Assembly (NCBI GenBank): GCA_018340375.1
Contig: JAFFJZ010000003.1
Coordinates: 16,988,001 to 17,052,000, forward strand
From: Gonatopus flavifemur
Taxonomy: Eukaryota; Arthropoda; Insecta; Hymenoptera; Dryinidae
DNA: 64,000 bases
Direction of reading: 5' to 3'
Shown: positions 24,741 to 38,300 of the stretch, one piece after another
Layout: every line of letters begins with the position of its first letter
Numbering within the stretch: position 1 is the first letter of the stretch
Made by a program: the position numbers and the translations under genes
The notes under the pieces: model-generated
What the model saw: only the letters and a program-made list of their open reading frames with translations
What the model was told of the DNA's origin: nothing
Databases searched by the model: none

Positions 24741-24956
24741 TCAATGTAATTTGTTCCAAAATCTGTGATTCTTCGTCTGCTGCTCATAACTTTGATTCAT
24801 TGATTTATTTGGGATTGATTTTTTTAACATAGTTTCAATCTCCTTTAGGACCGTAATAAAAAATTCATCGATATTATCGACATTAAGATCACTACAAAAA
24901 CTACTATTTGCCGTGCCACCAAGTTTTCTTTTTCTAGTAATCTGTACAGGGGTCAT
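24741..24956 (-). CDS. Small intronless ORF, 71 aa, function unknown
   Basis: I do not recognise this protein. The ATG at 24956 directly follows an in-frame TGA, so the start is not open to extension, and the frame ends TGA at 24741. The N-terminus has a basic patch (RKRKLGG) followed by a small polar stretch, then a probable amphipathic helix (about residues 27-45, containing DEFFITVLKEIETMLKK) and a polar C-terminus ending FWNKLH. The composition (Asp, Glu, Lys, Asn mix with one hydrophobic helix) looks more like a protein than the surrounding chance frames. It is convergent with RAD18, and an AATAAA lies about 100 nt downstream. It could be a small nuclear or adaptor protein, a retrocopy remnant, or a chance frame. 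Confidence 0.4.
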   Translation of the reverse strand: MTPVQITRKRKLGGTANSSFCSDLNVDNIDEFFITVLKEIETMLKKSIPNKSMNQSYEQQTKNHRFWNKLH

Positions 24957-26375
24957 TCAAATATCACATAAGATATTTCGAACTTCAGAGTGACTTAGAG
25001 TAATTAAGCGACGAGTAGCGGATTTGCTTACGTAATGTTTGAATAGTTCTATAAAAGCAACTCGATTCCTGATTCAATTCAATTCTTTTTGTTGAACATC
25101 ATAAGTTGTTGACTGAAACCTTAGATACATCATCATAATCATATATAATCATTCGACATACCACAAACGTTGGAATTTTGATAAATAAATGCACACTTTT
25201 CTTATCAATATTACCACAATATTATATTTTTTTTTCAAATAGATTATTTTAATTATTTCTTACGATTCATTAAAAGGCGGCCAAATGTGTATTTATTTAT
25301 CATTAAGTTGATGAACGACTGATCTAAATACATATATTTATACTTTAACGTTATTTCTTTATCAAGTTTTAATGGCATGTCATCAAAAGCGAGGTAGCTA
25401 TATTCAAACCGATTTCAGTGTCCAAAAAAAAAGCTGCTCAATGTATTTGATATAATAATTTATTTGACTTTTGAATAAGCATCTTTATTCTCTACGAAAT
25501 TGAAAATTTTGAACGATATGTCTCACGTAACTACTTGTGGTACTTTTTCATGGCATTTTTTGTTTTTTATATTAGAAGTAGGTTGATTATATTACATGAA
25601 CTATCCTTATACATATTCGCGCGTTTGATCCACTTTAAATATTGTTTTCTTTTCTCACAATCTTCGAACAATTAACTGTGGTATATGTATATATATATAT
25701 ATATATACATATTTCATTTTTAAATTCATTTAACATTTTGATTGATTGATTGATTGTTTTTTTTCCTCTAATAACAATTTTTGAACTTTTTACGAACTTT
25801 TTTTTCAACCTCTAAACAATTATTATTTTTGGTATTTTTTCCACTTTTTCAAATATATGAAAAATATCTCTAGTCGAATTTGAGTCAAGAAAAGATGAGA
25901 ATTAAATTGTTTTGTAATATATTATTAAAATATTTAAGAGTTTATATTCCGTGCTTCATACACGTGAATCATTGGTATTTAATTGTTCCGGAATTAATTA
26001 GAAAGATTAATTTAGAAAAATAATATAGATATATATTGTATATGTATATTGTTCTTTGAATTCGTATTTTTTAACGGTTTTGTCTGCAATCTTTGTTTCA
26101 AAGATTGTCCAAATGTTCGAATCTTATACACGTGTCAGTCTTTGAGACATGAACTACGAAGCTTTAGGATGAGCTTCAACAATTGTGAAGATTCTTTTTC
26201 ATCTCAGTATTTTCGAAATTCCATTTTTCGTCTTTCCCTTCTTAACAGTTTTATATTCTCATTATCGTTGTCATACGACGACGTGATATATATTTGATAC
26301 CATTCAAAATGGAGAATCAAAGTTTCGGACGGTCCATTTTATTGTATAGGTTTGTCGTTGCTTATGAATCTAGCG
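24957..26375. other. AT-rich spacer and 3' region of the PDZ gene
   Basis: No gene is recognised. The right-hand part should hold the 3' untranslated region of the PDZ gene (stop at 26376-26378), with an AATAAA on the minus strand at 26338-26343, perhaps too close to be the only signal. A TA dinucleotide microsatellite occupies about 25681-25712 and a short GATT tandem repeat about 25740-25756. Confidence 0.5.
25681..25712. repeat. TA microsatellite
   Basis: About 32 bases of alternating T and A with single G and C interruptions near the ends. Length is likely to vary between individuals. Confidence 0.8.
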
Positions 26376-29300
26376 TCACGTAGGGCGTTCTGGATTCTGT
26401 TTTCTCATTACCGTTATACCTATGGAACCTCGTATTTTTCTCAGCAAGTCGATTATTTCGGAAGTTGGCATGTTTTCCACGCTCTCATCGTTTACCTGAA
26501 ACAGAATAATAACTCAAAAACCTTGACGATTTTATGTTTCGGATGGAGTGAAATTTGAAAGATATACCATTAGCAATACATCGCCTTGTTTCAATCTTCC
26601 GTCTTTGGCTGCGACACTGTCAGGATGTACTACCGATATCACTGTTCGATTTCCATCCGGTTGTAAACTGAATCCCAACCGACTATTCCAACCACGCGTC
26701 AGCTCTACCATGAACACCTGCGAATAATATTTCAAATTTGCTCCATTATAATTCGATAAAGTCTAGATAAATTAATCCTAAAAAGAAAAATACCTCATTA
26801 TCTTGTTCAAGTTTGCCACTGCGAGCAGAATCTGTGGTATCCTTTTCAGCTTTCTTCTCATCTTTTTCTTTCATTTCGTCGTCGGGAGCGAATGTTACTC
26901 CTTTCCACTTCAAAAGACCTTTGCTTCCATCAGGATCGTCCCCTCCCAAAATTTTACCTAATAAACGTTGAGAATGATATTACTTTTTCTTTGTTCCGAA
27001 TGCACTATTTCGATTAGTATATAAAAGATCCCGTGCGCTTTCAACATCGATATCTCTGAAGTTGAAAATTCAATACCTAGTACGCTTTACACAGGTGTAT
27101 TTGTAACACGTTATCGAATCTTCCTTTATCTTTTCTACTACATAAAACCACGTGAATTGCGTATAGCATAGATTTATACTCGACTAGTTGAAAGTCATAA
27201 TAAATCACGAGATTAGATACAAGTAACGCAAGTAATTGAGTGAATTTATTGAAGAGTTGAATAACAAAAGATCGGAATAGATAGTCACCTGGGATATCTT
27301 GATCGCTGGAATGAGTAGTTTTGTTTTTAGCGGTAGCATCAATGCCGGCACCACAAGCCGGATTCGCGCTTTGATATGCTGGATTCTTGTAACTAAAGGC
27401 AGTGTTAGCGCTGCTGTTCGATGACAGAACAGGCGGCATAGAGGCAGGTTCCGATGGGAAATTGTTGTCCTGATCGTCGCTGGGCATACTCTTTAAATTA
27501 GATTCTTTCCTTGCGATCATCTGTTCCATAACTTGAGTGTCTTCGGGATAATCGTTATCCGATTCGAGACTAAATTCAAAGTGCGGTTTTTCCGGAGGGG
27601 CAGAGAGATTCAAGAAACTTGGCCGTGATGGTTTCGACGAGTCACTCGAATCACATACGTCGTACAGAGCAGGAGGATCTATGATATCCGTACTCGGCGT
27701 GTTCGGTTGAGAAACTGTTATTTGAGTCTTTATCGAACATTGATCGGAATCCGACGTTTGACTCGGGGTTGTTTGCGTTTCGTGAAACTTTTCTCCACTG
27801 TCTGTAATTGAAAAACAACATCAATTCTTCCATGCAAGTTTTCAAAGATCAAAGAAAAAGCATACCTTCGTAATCAGCGGTGGGAGTTCTTGTAGCTAGT
27901 CGACGATGTCTTCGCGGGGAATTGCAAGACGTCCCAAACGATTGTTTGCAGCTCGATCCGCTCGATGTACCTGGTGATAATTTTCGCACGGCTAGATCGC
28001 AAAGCATATCAACTGCTTCTTGCCTGAGAAATCAAGTAAATTCACGTGAATCGTTACGTGAATAATTCGTCTCCTCTTTCAGTTACATAATCATTCGAAC
28101 CAATTAAAATTTATTTAATTATAATATTCTTAGATGAAAAAGCGGTATTCGTTGATACGCTTCTTATAAATAACACTGCTGTTGTTTTCTGCTTATGCAT
28201 TCGATCATGTAACATCGTCTCAAGGTCAGAAACAATGTATCCTGCTTGTTCTTGTGATTGTGATTCGATATCAAGCACGTTTTCATTACAATCCGTATAA
28301 TTGAAAAATATCATGCAGTACCTGAGACTAGTTCGAGGTGGACGGAGAGCGTAATCAGGCTCGGTTGGGGAAAGCGCGGAAACTGGAGTTTGGGCCAAGT
28401 CTCGATATAATCGGAGTTTCACCGTGGGTCCGCATTGCCTTAAAAGAGCAACGGCTTCTTCGTGTGTCATCGATGATAAAGGGACCCCATCGACGGCGAC
28501 TATTTTATCACCAGGTTGGATTCTGCCGTCGCTAAGTGCTGGTTCTCGAACGAGAGCCCTCACGTAGTGCCCTAATGCACTGCTATCTACTTTTCTCAAA
28601 GTGAATCCAAGACTCCCAGAGACTTTCGTCATATCTATATCGAATTCCTGTTGAAAATACAATTTTTGTTTGAGTTTCAATGTTTCTATCGATTCAAAAG
28701 AAAATTTTCTCAATATTTATATGTTACTCCACATTGATCTGAACAAAGTTTTACCATCCGAAGGGTGAAAACAGACGAGCAAGTTGAGAAAAATAATAAT
28801 GGTCTTTAAGTATTTCAAAAGTACGTACAAAGTTTTAATGGATTTTTTCAGTAATTAGATTGGGGGATTCCTCCAACTCTTGACGACTCTATAAACTTTT
28901 ATGGTTACTCAAACTTATTGTCACATTGTTCCGTTCATTTTCATATCACATATTTTTTACAACTTTGACAGTTCTCGGGGAACGTGACGGAATTGATATT
29001 TCACATATTGATTATTTACTCGTTATTTGAAGTATTATGAACTGAATAATTGTATTAGGTTACATGCTGATGTTGAATGTAGTACACTATTTATCATAAA
29101 ACACGTGATATCGTCTTATTATCCCCGAATGAAGTATATCGTGAAATCGGATAACTCCTACCGTACAAGAGGATAATAAATAAAATTCTAGGAACCTAGC
29201 TTTAGATGTAAGCTTCGATAAATTATTGTACTTACCCCGCAGGGTTCTATTTGAAGGGGTGGTAAAGGATTCAGGATACGCGAGGGTTGCCTGGGTTCAC

Positions 29301-32300
29301 GTCTTACGGGTGGTGGCGGCGGGGCTCCAGGAGGAGTAACGTCTGATTCACCAGGAAGCCGGCATACGACCAATTCCACGGTATTGGGTGTCGTTCGTAA
29401 TACTTCAAGGGCCTCCTGCAACAAGTAGCAATGAAATCAAATTAAACCTGCTTTTCTTTTATTTATTCTTTTTCGTAATCTATTGGAATAAATTTATCGT
29501 ATACAATTTTTTTTTTTTATATATAAATATTTCATAATTCAAGAGATTGCGTGTTAATTTGTGGTTAATGTGAATGTACGTGATATAAGGATCTAATGAT
29601 AATATTGTAATATTATACTTGAGATTATTTTGCTAAGTTGACCTTGCAGATGTAATATATATATCGATATTTATACCTGGTTTTAACTGGAATAAATACG
29701 CTGATATTGGGAAGATATTCACACGATAGCGGTAAAACAATACTCAAAGGCTCTAGGCTAAAACAGTTATATGGAAACGTTCAAGTTTCAACTCCTTTGG
29801 CATCGGGCCAAACTTTGAAAACTTGTAGTCATTGTTTTGTTCTTACTTTAGTACATATGTATTTCAATCAAAGATCAATCGCAAAATCGTATACAGGAGA
29901 TACATATATTCTCAAGAATCTACGTAGATTCTTCTTTACGGCTCCAACTAATAGGAGTTTTGTCCTCGAGAGTGAAATTGACTTCTTACTGTGAGAAGTA
30001 GGTCTTGAAGGTGTGGGTATCTGGTTCACCACTACTACCGATATGTTCCCTCAGGATACCCTTTGATCAAGTCTCACATTTGTTCCGCAAGTTATCTCAG
30101 TATCGTAGGAATCATTCTAAGCGTTCCTGTGGCACAAATGTAAGTCATAGAACAGTTTGGAATTTCTCGCTTGCTTGTTCATGACACTAAAACAACGCAA
30201 CTTTTCAATGCACATATTCAAGTGGAGTGAGAATTTGGAAAAATTTTCAAATTCATACATAATTCGATATAGTTTATATACAAGTTATATATATAAACTG
30301 TATATAATTTTGAAAATTTTTCCACTCCCGGTATTATTTATTACAATTACTATTATTTCGAGAAGAAATTTGAACTAAAATATTCTGTTTTTGTCTGAAA
30401 TATTCATGAATCAGGTCAAAATCAGTTTAAAAATAAAATATGAAGATAAAGATCCTCGAAATTTTTCGACCCGGAAAAGAAATCATGTAATTTCTGGTTT
30501 GAAAACATTGTTTATTCCACTTATCACTCACAAAAAAAACCTGCAGCGAGGCGGTGAAAACGATCTCGTCGTGCAGAAAACATTTAACATTTACATTGAG
30601 ATAATTCTTTTAAATAAATTACTTTTTTTCGTAAGGTGGACAATGTTCCTTTATTATAATCCTAATAATGAAACAGAACTATCTGAGTACCAGAACCTTA
30701 TTTTTTTTGTTAATCAGTCAATATAAGTCATTTGAATTAGATTTCTGGAAAATGTCAATGACAGATGTGAAAAGTTCTGAAAAATTCACGTCAGAAGTAA
30801 TTGAATTTTGTCAAACCTGATAAAATAGAAAAACCAGCTTCTAAAAAAAAGCTTGGGAAAAGCGTCCGTTCTGGACTCGAGAAAGGTTTTGTAATCCCCA
30901 GGGTAAGTTTTTCGATCTTCCGTCAGACTATTTCCACGCAAAACACATTCATCAAAAATTCAATAATCCATTACTTCCATAAATGCAATAAATAACCGTT
31001 CACATTCATTTCACTGTTTCAGCAAAACATTGTTACTCGCATAACGAATTATAGAATACAAATTCTCATTTTAATCTTCAATCTCATCACACACACGAAT
31101 TTTTTTGTCTATCATTTCATTTCTTTCGGCATCTCATTACAGCGACAAATCACATTACACGAAAATTTGAATTTCGAACCGTATTTCAAGTCAAGGACCG
31201 TACTTTTCGAATATGACGTATTCATAATTCAGTAGATGACATAATTCCAATCTCCGTGGAATATATTATTTTGTTTCAAAGGACAAATTAGCACATTTAT
31301 TCATCATCTCTAAATTTCACGAGTGGCTCTCGAATACATTGCCGATGTATTTATTCAAATATCGTCATTGTTTTGAGGCGATGAAGTTGACCCAACTTCA
31401 CTCGGTAATAATTGATATTGGTGGTTTTCCGCGTGAAAACACAAATATCCTGCAATCGATATATCTATGCGGAATGATGAAAACACGCTCGCGTAACGTC
31501 AAATAATACGATTGATCAAAACTCGGCATTCTCTCCGCATTCTCGTAATTATGGTCAGCATCGATATTTGTCCCGTGCTTGAAATATCAACGCCCTCGCG
31601 TCTTTTGCTCCAAATGCGCAAATTTCTGTTCACTTGATGTCCCTTTGTTTTCCATTCTTTTCATCGCTTCAAAAATCTTCAATTCCAAAGATAATCCCGT
31701 TACCTATAAAATACTATTTTATATATTTTCGTAGCGTGTAATAAATGTGTACCAGAGAGTTTGTAATGAAGTATTCCTTCCACCCTTGAGGGGCGGGCAA
31801 TTTTCTCAGTTACAGTCGATGAGATAAGCCCCTCGCGTCCATTCGATCGAAGTTTTAACTCGTGGGCGTAGATATTATGCTAATCCGATGCAAATCTCTA
31901 AAGCCTCCGAGACGTAAATGCATCGTTCGGGAGATACATTTTATCGGTAGGGGTCAATCGCGAAGCTGTTGGGCCAGGTTCCGGTGGTACGATAATACAG
32001 AGTTGACCAAAGAATCTCTCATGTTTGAAACTATGATTATCGCGAGAATAATATGAAGAGTATACTCACGTAATTGGTGAGGCCGGTTAAAGGGATTCCG
32101 TTAGCGGCTAGAAGTATGTCACCAGGTTGAAGTTTGTTGGACAGAGCAGCAGGTTGTTGAGGAAAGAGTCTCTTCACTCTGACTGGACCAGCGGTTCCAC
32201 CCCCAGAGACACTTAGACCGAGTCCTCGACTGCTCTTTTGCAGCGTCACACGGAACGTGCTCTCTGAAAAGTCATTTCAAATTTTCAACCGTTATTATAT

Positions 32301-35300
32301 TTTCAATGTTATTACTGGATTATAAAACCCCAAGAAACCCGTTCAAATTTACAATCTCGTTCGTGTATCTCTGTCAGATATCATTTATGTATACATGACC
32401 TCAAAAAAATGTATGACAACCCACAGGAAACCGCATATAAAATATTGCAAAGATGTGCGAGTAGATTCAACCTTGAACCAGCTCACACTCTATATTTTGA
32501 AGAGAGATCGGTAGTCTTGGTGGTGGATATATCATAATGTAATGAGAGTATTATCGGGCACCCAGAAGGTAAAGATATCTATCGTTGAGTATCGAGCAAT
32601 CGATAAGTACGATATTCTAGAACAGTGTCAAAGTCAAAGAACTTGTATCGAGTGGAGAGTTATGAGTAACTATCAGAGTTTTAGCAATAGATAATTCAAA
32701 TATAATACTACAGGGTGCGCGAAAGTATGTTAAATCACATGGATACCTTGTATACATCAAAACATCGTGCATTAAATTGAATAATAACATGAAAAAACGA
32801 CGAATTCAGTTGAATATCGTGTCTAACTGAAACAAAAAAATAATGATAAAGCAAAGAAAAAAGGAGAGTTGATGAGGAATATAATAAGGAGTGTTACGTT
32901 TATGTAGATTACTTATCCCAGACAACTAAATTGATATTATCCTTCTTGATTTCAATGGTATAAGGTAATATTTGTAATTGAATTCACAATTTGAACCAAG
33001 ACGAACGTTGAAGAGTTATTCAAATTAACTCGAACAAAAAAGTGCTCTCTCATTTATAAATAAATCGTCTGCAATGTGCTTTCTTACGCATAGGCCTTTA
33101 TCGTGTACCAGACATCATCAAAAATCCATCACATTTTTGTATACATTTATCATCTCTTCTCTGTCGATTTGATTTTTTTCTTCTTTTAATTTAAGAAAAG
33201 TCATGCAATTGCAGAATTAATAAATTAATATTTAGTCGGGTGAGTGGATGTTTATTATAAGAAAAGTGTTGGAAAAGTTCCTAGTTCCTGGATATAAAAA
33301 CAAATAATGTATCCATTCGAGATCAAGTTTATTTTTCATCGTAGATACACGCTACTTGTACCACGGTTCCTTGAGTTCTGTAAAAAAGCTCTTTCCTGCT
33401 GCTACTACTACCGCAATGACTTCCCTCCTCTTCGTTCATCTAAAATTTTCAGCTCTAAAAACGAATAAAATGTACGGAGGGGTAATAAAAGTTTATGAAA
33501 CCTTGCGATTTTTATGCCGGATTTTGAAAACATTTTTAGTTAGTTATTCTTTGTTTTATGAAATGTACTATTCATCCGTATACTCTCAGCGCGGAAAATC
33601 AACAATCAAAGTTACGAAAATTCTCGTAATCTTGTTACGTTCTATTAAATAATTTCTTAATTGATTTTACCGGAACGAAGAGAAAAATGTAGTCTTTTAT
33701 CAATAAACAGAGACCGTGATGTGACCGTACGCAAACCACAATCCGTACGAGGACATATAATCTAATATCTGGCACTATGCTAGGACATGACCAATTACTT
33801 TCTACCCACTCTCTGTGCTTGACGGTGTCAGCACTGGGAACTGCATATATTTCAAACTCTATAGCACCTTTCAGCAAATGCGCAAGGACGCTTTTTCGTT
33901 GATCATAAATTTTCGTAAACACATGTCATATCTGTACAGATGGGTTTTTAAAATTCGCATGCCTCTTCCTATACATAATTCATATACAGCAAAGATAAGA
34001 GAGGAATGAAAGCATTGATCTTGTATTTCGCATTCTCCTTTCGGGCAATATTTCAAAGCCCAGATCGATATTCGTACGGCTTGAAATTTTCAACAAGGAG
34101 AACTAAGTCAAAGGGTATGAAGCATCTGTGAATTGCTCAAACATTTTTAGAATTATTGAGATTAAGATTCGCTGAATGGAAGGATATGGTGTTTTCGTAA
34201 TGAATGGTAATCCGAGATAAAATGAATCTAGCACACGTTACAAATGCAGACTTGTCAAGGATATACAGGGTGTATCGTGTTCCCGTTGAATGTCCGAAGA
34301 GAACGAGATTTGAAATTTTAATCACAGATTTGTGATATATGATAGTAATTTTGTATTTATCAACACATGTACTGAACTCGTGCGATAGTTTTACAGAGAA
34401 TTGTGTCAAGTTTACAAATGAATTCGTTTAAAAAGTAAAACCATATGAAATATAGAAAATGATCAAACAATGAATAAATTTCCATAGAGAAGAAAAATTC
34501 CTGGCCGACAGGTGGGAATGATTCATTGGAAATGCGAGTTCCCAAATGATTTGAATTCGCCGGCGGACGTGTAATTCCGAGATGAACACCGATGGTTAAA
34601 TTTGATGGAGGTACACGCATACGCTGCCTGTCGATGTCGAGTTCGACGTCGTTTTTCACGCTCTATTGAAACTCGTTATTGGCACATTTAGGGGTGGCCG
34701 ACGAGGTGTTGGAAGTACCAACATTTCTTTTCATTTTTCACGAGCAAACTCAATGCGAAACGATCTCCGCTAACGGAACAACTCACCTTCGACCGGATAT
34801 TGACCCGATCTGGTCGACATATCGTCAAGCATTGTTCACCTTCCTCATTCACTATTCAAATAATCCTTTGACAGAGAATAATTCACGTACGTTGGGTTAT
34901 TGTCTAGAAGCGCGTGGTGTTCAAATCGATAGGGAGATCGCGCACATGCATCCTCGAAGAAAATATGCGTATGTTTGAATTTTTCCTGTGATCGCTATAA
35001 CATAATATTTTCTAAACAATTTATTTGTCTTATTAGCGATTGTGAGGTCATGAATGCAACATTGCTGAAGTGCGATGAGGACACGAAACCGGAAATTAAA
35101 AGGTCCTGATATACGATTATAAACGCTATAATAATTAGCTCTAGGTTTTCGCATTACATTTTCTATTCAATATTATCGGATGTCGTTTGAGTATGCGGCG
35201 TTTAGGCTGTTCAGCGAATTGTACCGCGGGTCACAAGGGATAAGAGCAAAGAGCCGTGATTACATTTCATATGACCGGGGTCCGAGCACGTGCGCAACGT

Positions 35301-38300
35301 CAGTTATGGAATCCATTAACCAGATAACACGACGCTCTCTTGGCCATAAAGATATCAATATTTATATGGGATCTTCCGGAAATGGGAGTTCAGTGAAATC
35401 TTTTCTACGAAGCATGATGTTACTTTGAAAAATTTTAATATTATAAAAAGGGAATTCGCAACAACATATTGATAACTTTGAATTTGAACAAATTAGACTT
35501 TCGTATCAAAAATATAGAGAGTCAATGACAAATGATCTTTTGCAGCTACAAATTCTAATTGTCGATGTTTTGTAGGAAGAACGTCAACGCGCCATTAACT
35601 TCATTCCATCGATTTCTACCCTGGAGGCTCGATTCGAGGAGGAAGAACTCGACAAAGTTAAGGCTATTATCTAAACGGCTAATAGATTCAATTCGCTGTT
35701 CCGTTCACTATTCACGTCAATGATGAACTAACGAGGTTATTATGTTAATGCATCGGTACTTATCCTCTTTCTCCACAGCATTTCATATGACAGTGTTTTT
35801 TGTATATAATTTCAAGTGGGAAGTAATTGATTTGAATTTTGTTCTCTCACTTTTGTGTATAATTCTGAATTGAATGTGGAATCGTTATCTCGTCGTTTAT
35901 CGTCGTTTGGAAGTGTAGGGACACTAAATCGAGAACGCATCGGTAAACGGATGGAGAGTTTCATTAGGTTCAATGATGAGTTTCAATTTGTATCGAATGC
36001 TAATGAAAATGAGTTCGAAGATGTACTTCGTGAATATGTAGGTACAAGAGGATTTGAAATTCTTGAATCGTATCGTGCAGTTATACGGCTGAAACTCATC
36101 GTTGTTCCGCTTCTGTAATTCAAACAACAGTTTTGTCGTGAGAGAATTGTTGTTAAAATTGAACCAGCGATGCTGTGGATTCAACAACATTGGAAGTTCC
36201 GATTCAGTTCTCTGCGGAGAAACTATTATAATAGTTCGGATTTTTAGAATTTTTCCTGTGCTTGAAACTAGGGTTACGAATTTTTATAAAGTTTGTCCGT
36301 TTGTGGAGATCTTTTGGTTCCCATTAGGATGAATTTTAAATCATTTTAAGTTTCTAAAGATTCTGAATCGTAATTCGCATTCTCTCATATCACATCAAAT
36401 GAAATTTCAGATTCTTTTTTATATTAATTTTCTCAAAGTACGATCAATTCAAAAAAGTATAAATACTGTACAAATTTTCAACCGAGTAGAATACATGCAT
36501 TAAACTTCACTCGCATGAGTTGATGTTATTAACAGACGCTCAGCTATTTCTCGACATAAATATTCTCTCGTCGACTCCCACAGTTTTAATCGATAAATTC
36601 TATAAAACTATAGGAGAAGCAGTGTTGAATATGTAAGAAAAATGAGAAAAAAAAGTAGTAAATAAAAGATACTTTTGAAATGTATGTCATCCCGATTGTT
36701 CTTGTTTTAGAATATTCTAGTTGGAGACAATTTGAAAATAAATTCATTCGATGCAGCTATAACGAGAATTCATTCGAGACGTTCAAAGTTGTGCTGTTTC
36801 ACATCAAACGTTCTCTATTTTGCATTTGGAACAGGGAATTTTATTGAAATTATCACAGAGGGAAGTGGGAATTTATGAACCGTCAACACGCGTAATAATA
36901 AAATTCCATTAATCTTAGAGTGATAAAATACAGTTTGGATGGTAACTAATATAGCGCATTTGTGGCGAAATGGAGTTCGCTGGTTTTATAGAACGCTTGT
37001 CGACGAAATGGATTGCAATTAAGCTTGAATCCTGTTGCCATCGATGAGAGAGAAAAAAAAAGAAAAAAACAATATTTCACTCATTCGAGAATTAATATGG
37101 TTGAACCATGTGAATAAAGGCATATCAACGAAATACGATTTCATGTTTGAAAACGCGGTTGTTGTGCACAAGTATCTCGAGAGCAGAGTTTCGAGGTCGC
37201 TGCTGAGTTCGTTTGTTCCAATCGATGAGGCTTGAGTTTCAATGAGAGATGTGATAATTATTCCTCCAAGATTGCCTTGCGATTTTTCAAACGTCGATCT
37301 TTTCATCGGTTATCAACAAATAAATTCATTTCTTTTTTTCAAAAACAGGGAGAAGAAACACAATGCTGCGTCGTAATTAGTTGATTCAAGGTTAGGCGGT
37401 ACTTTATTATTACTCATTTATCAAGGGATTCGATACTACGTTTCCTACGGTACATAGATCAACATACATTTTCCTTTTCATAAATTATATGGGAAAAAAT
37501 TTGTTGGAATAATTATTCAACTTGTTAGCGCATATGGACCCATTTTTTTGTTGAAATAAAAAATTTTAAATGATTCATTTCTTGAATTAGTTGAATTAAT
37601 GAAAAAAATTGTTACTGTGAAGAATAAATGAGTCCATATACGCTTACAAATTGAATAGTTATTTCAACTGCTCTATTTAGACCGTGTAAAACTTTGTCCT
37701 TGAAACTATCATTCAAAAACTACAGATAATGAACACGAATAATTACCATTACAACTTCGATTGGACAGAACACGAGAGAATGAAATAGATTTCCAAGTAA
37801 AAAAATCATCAGTTATTCATTTGATCGATACTTCGATAGAAATACTTTGAGATATTGTGAATCTTCGTCATCACGCGGAACGTTACAATAAATTCTTCCC
37901 GCCTCAATGGATAGCTTTAAAACTTGCCGGTTAGCGCTATCGCGGAAAGTGCGCCCCGAGCGCGAACCCTGTGAAATATTGAAAAAGGTTGAAGAATTCC
38001 ACCGGAAGATTTTTCATCTCGGTCCTAGTAAATTGAGACAATAAACTGATTTCATATAAAATGTTCTTTACGATTCGAGAAATAAGTGGAAGATCTGAAT
38101 CTACATTATCGTTCGTTCCTTTGCCACCGGTAAAATTCCGGAGCCGCAAGAAGAGGTTACAAATGAGAAGAGGAAAATGAGGCATACATATTCACGGAGA
38201 ATTTCAAATAGATGTAAAAACCTTCCGGCAATAAAGGAGAACAGAAGATATTGGTAATATTTCTACAATTGGATTTTATGATTCATGAGAAGGTACGTAC

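Noticed and set aside
26049..26297. 82-codon plus-strand open frame beside the PDZ gene end
   Set aside because: Phe/Ser/Leu-rich chance frame antisense to the 3' region of the PDZ gene, with no motif.
33690..34660. Minus-strand open frames just left of the broken cluster at 34.7-36.1 kb
   Set aside because: Composition is somewhat coding-like but frames change repeatedly and no motif is visible. Mentioned only as possible parts of the same insertion.
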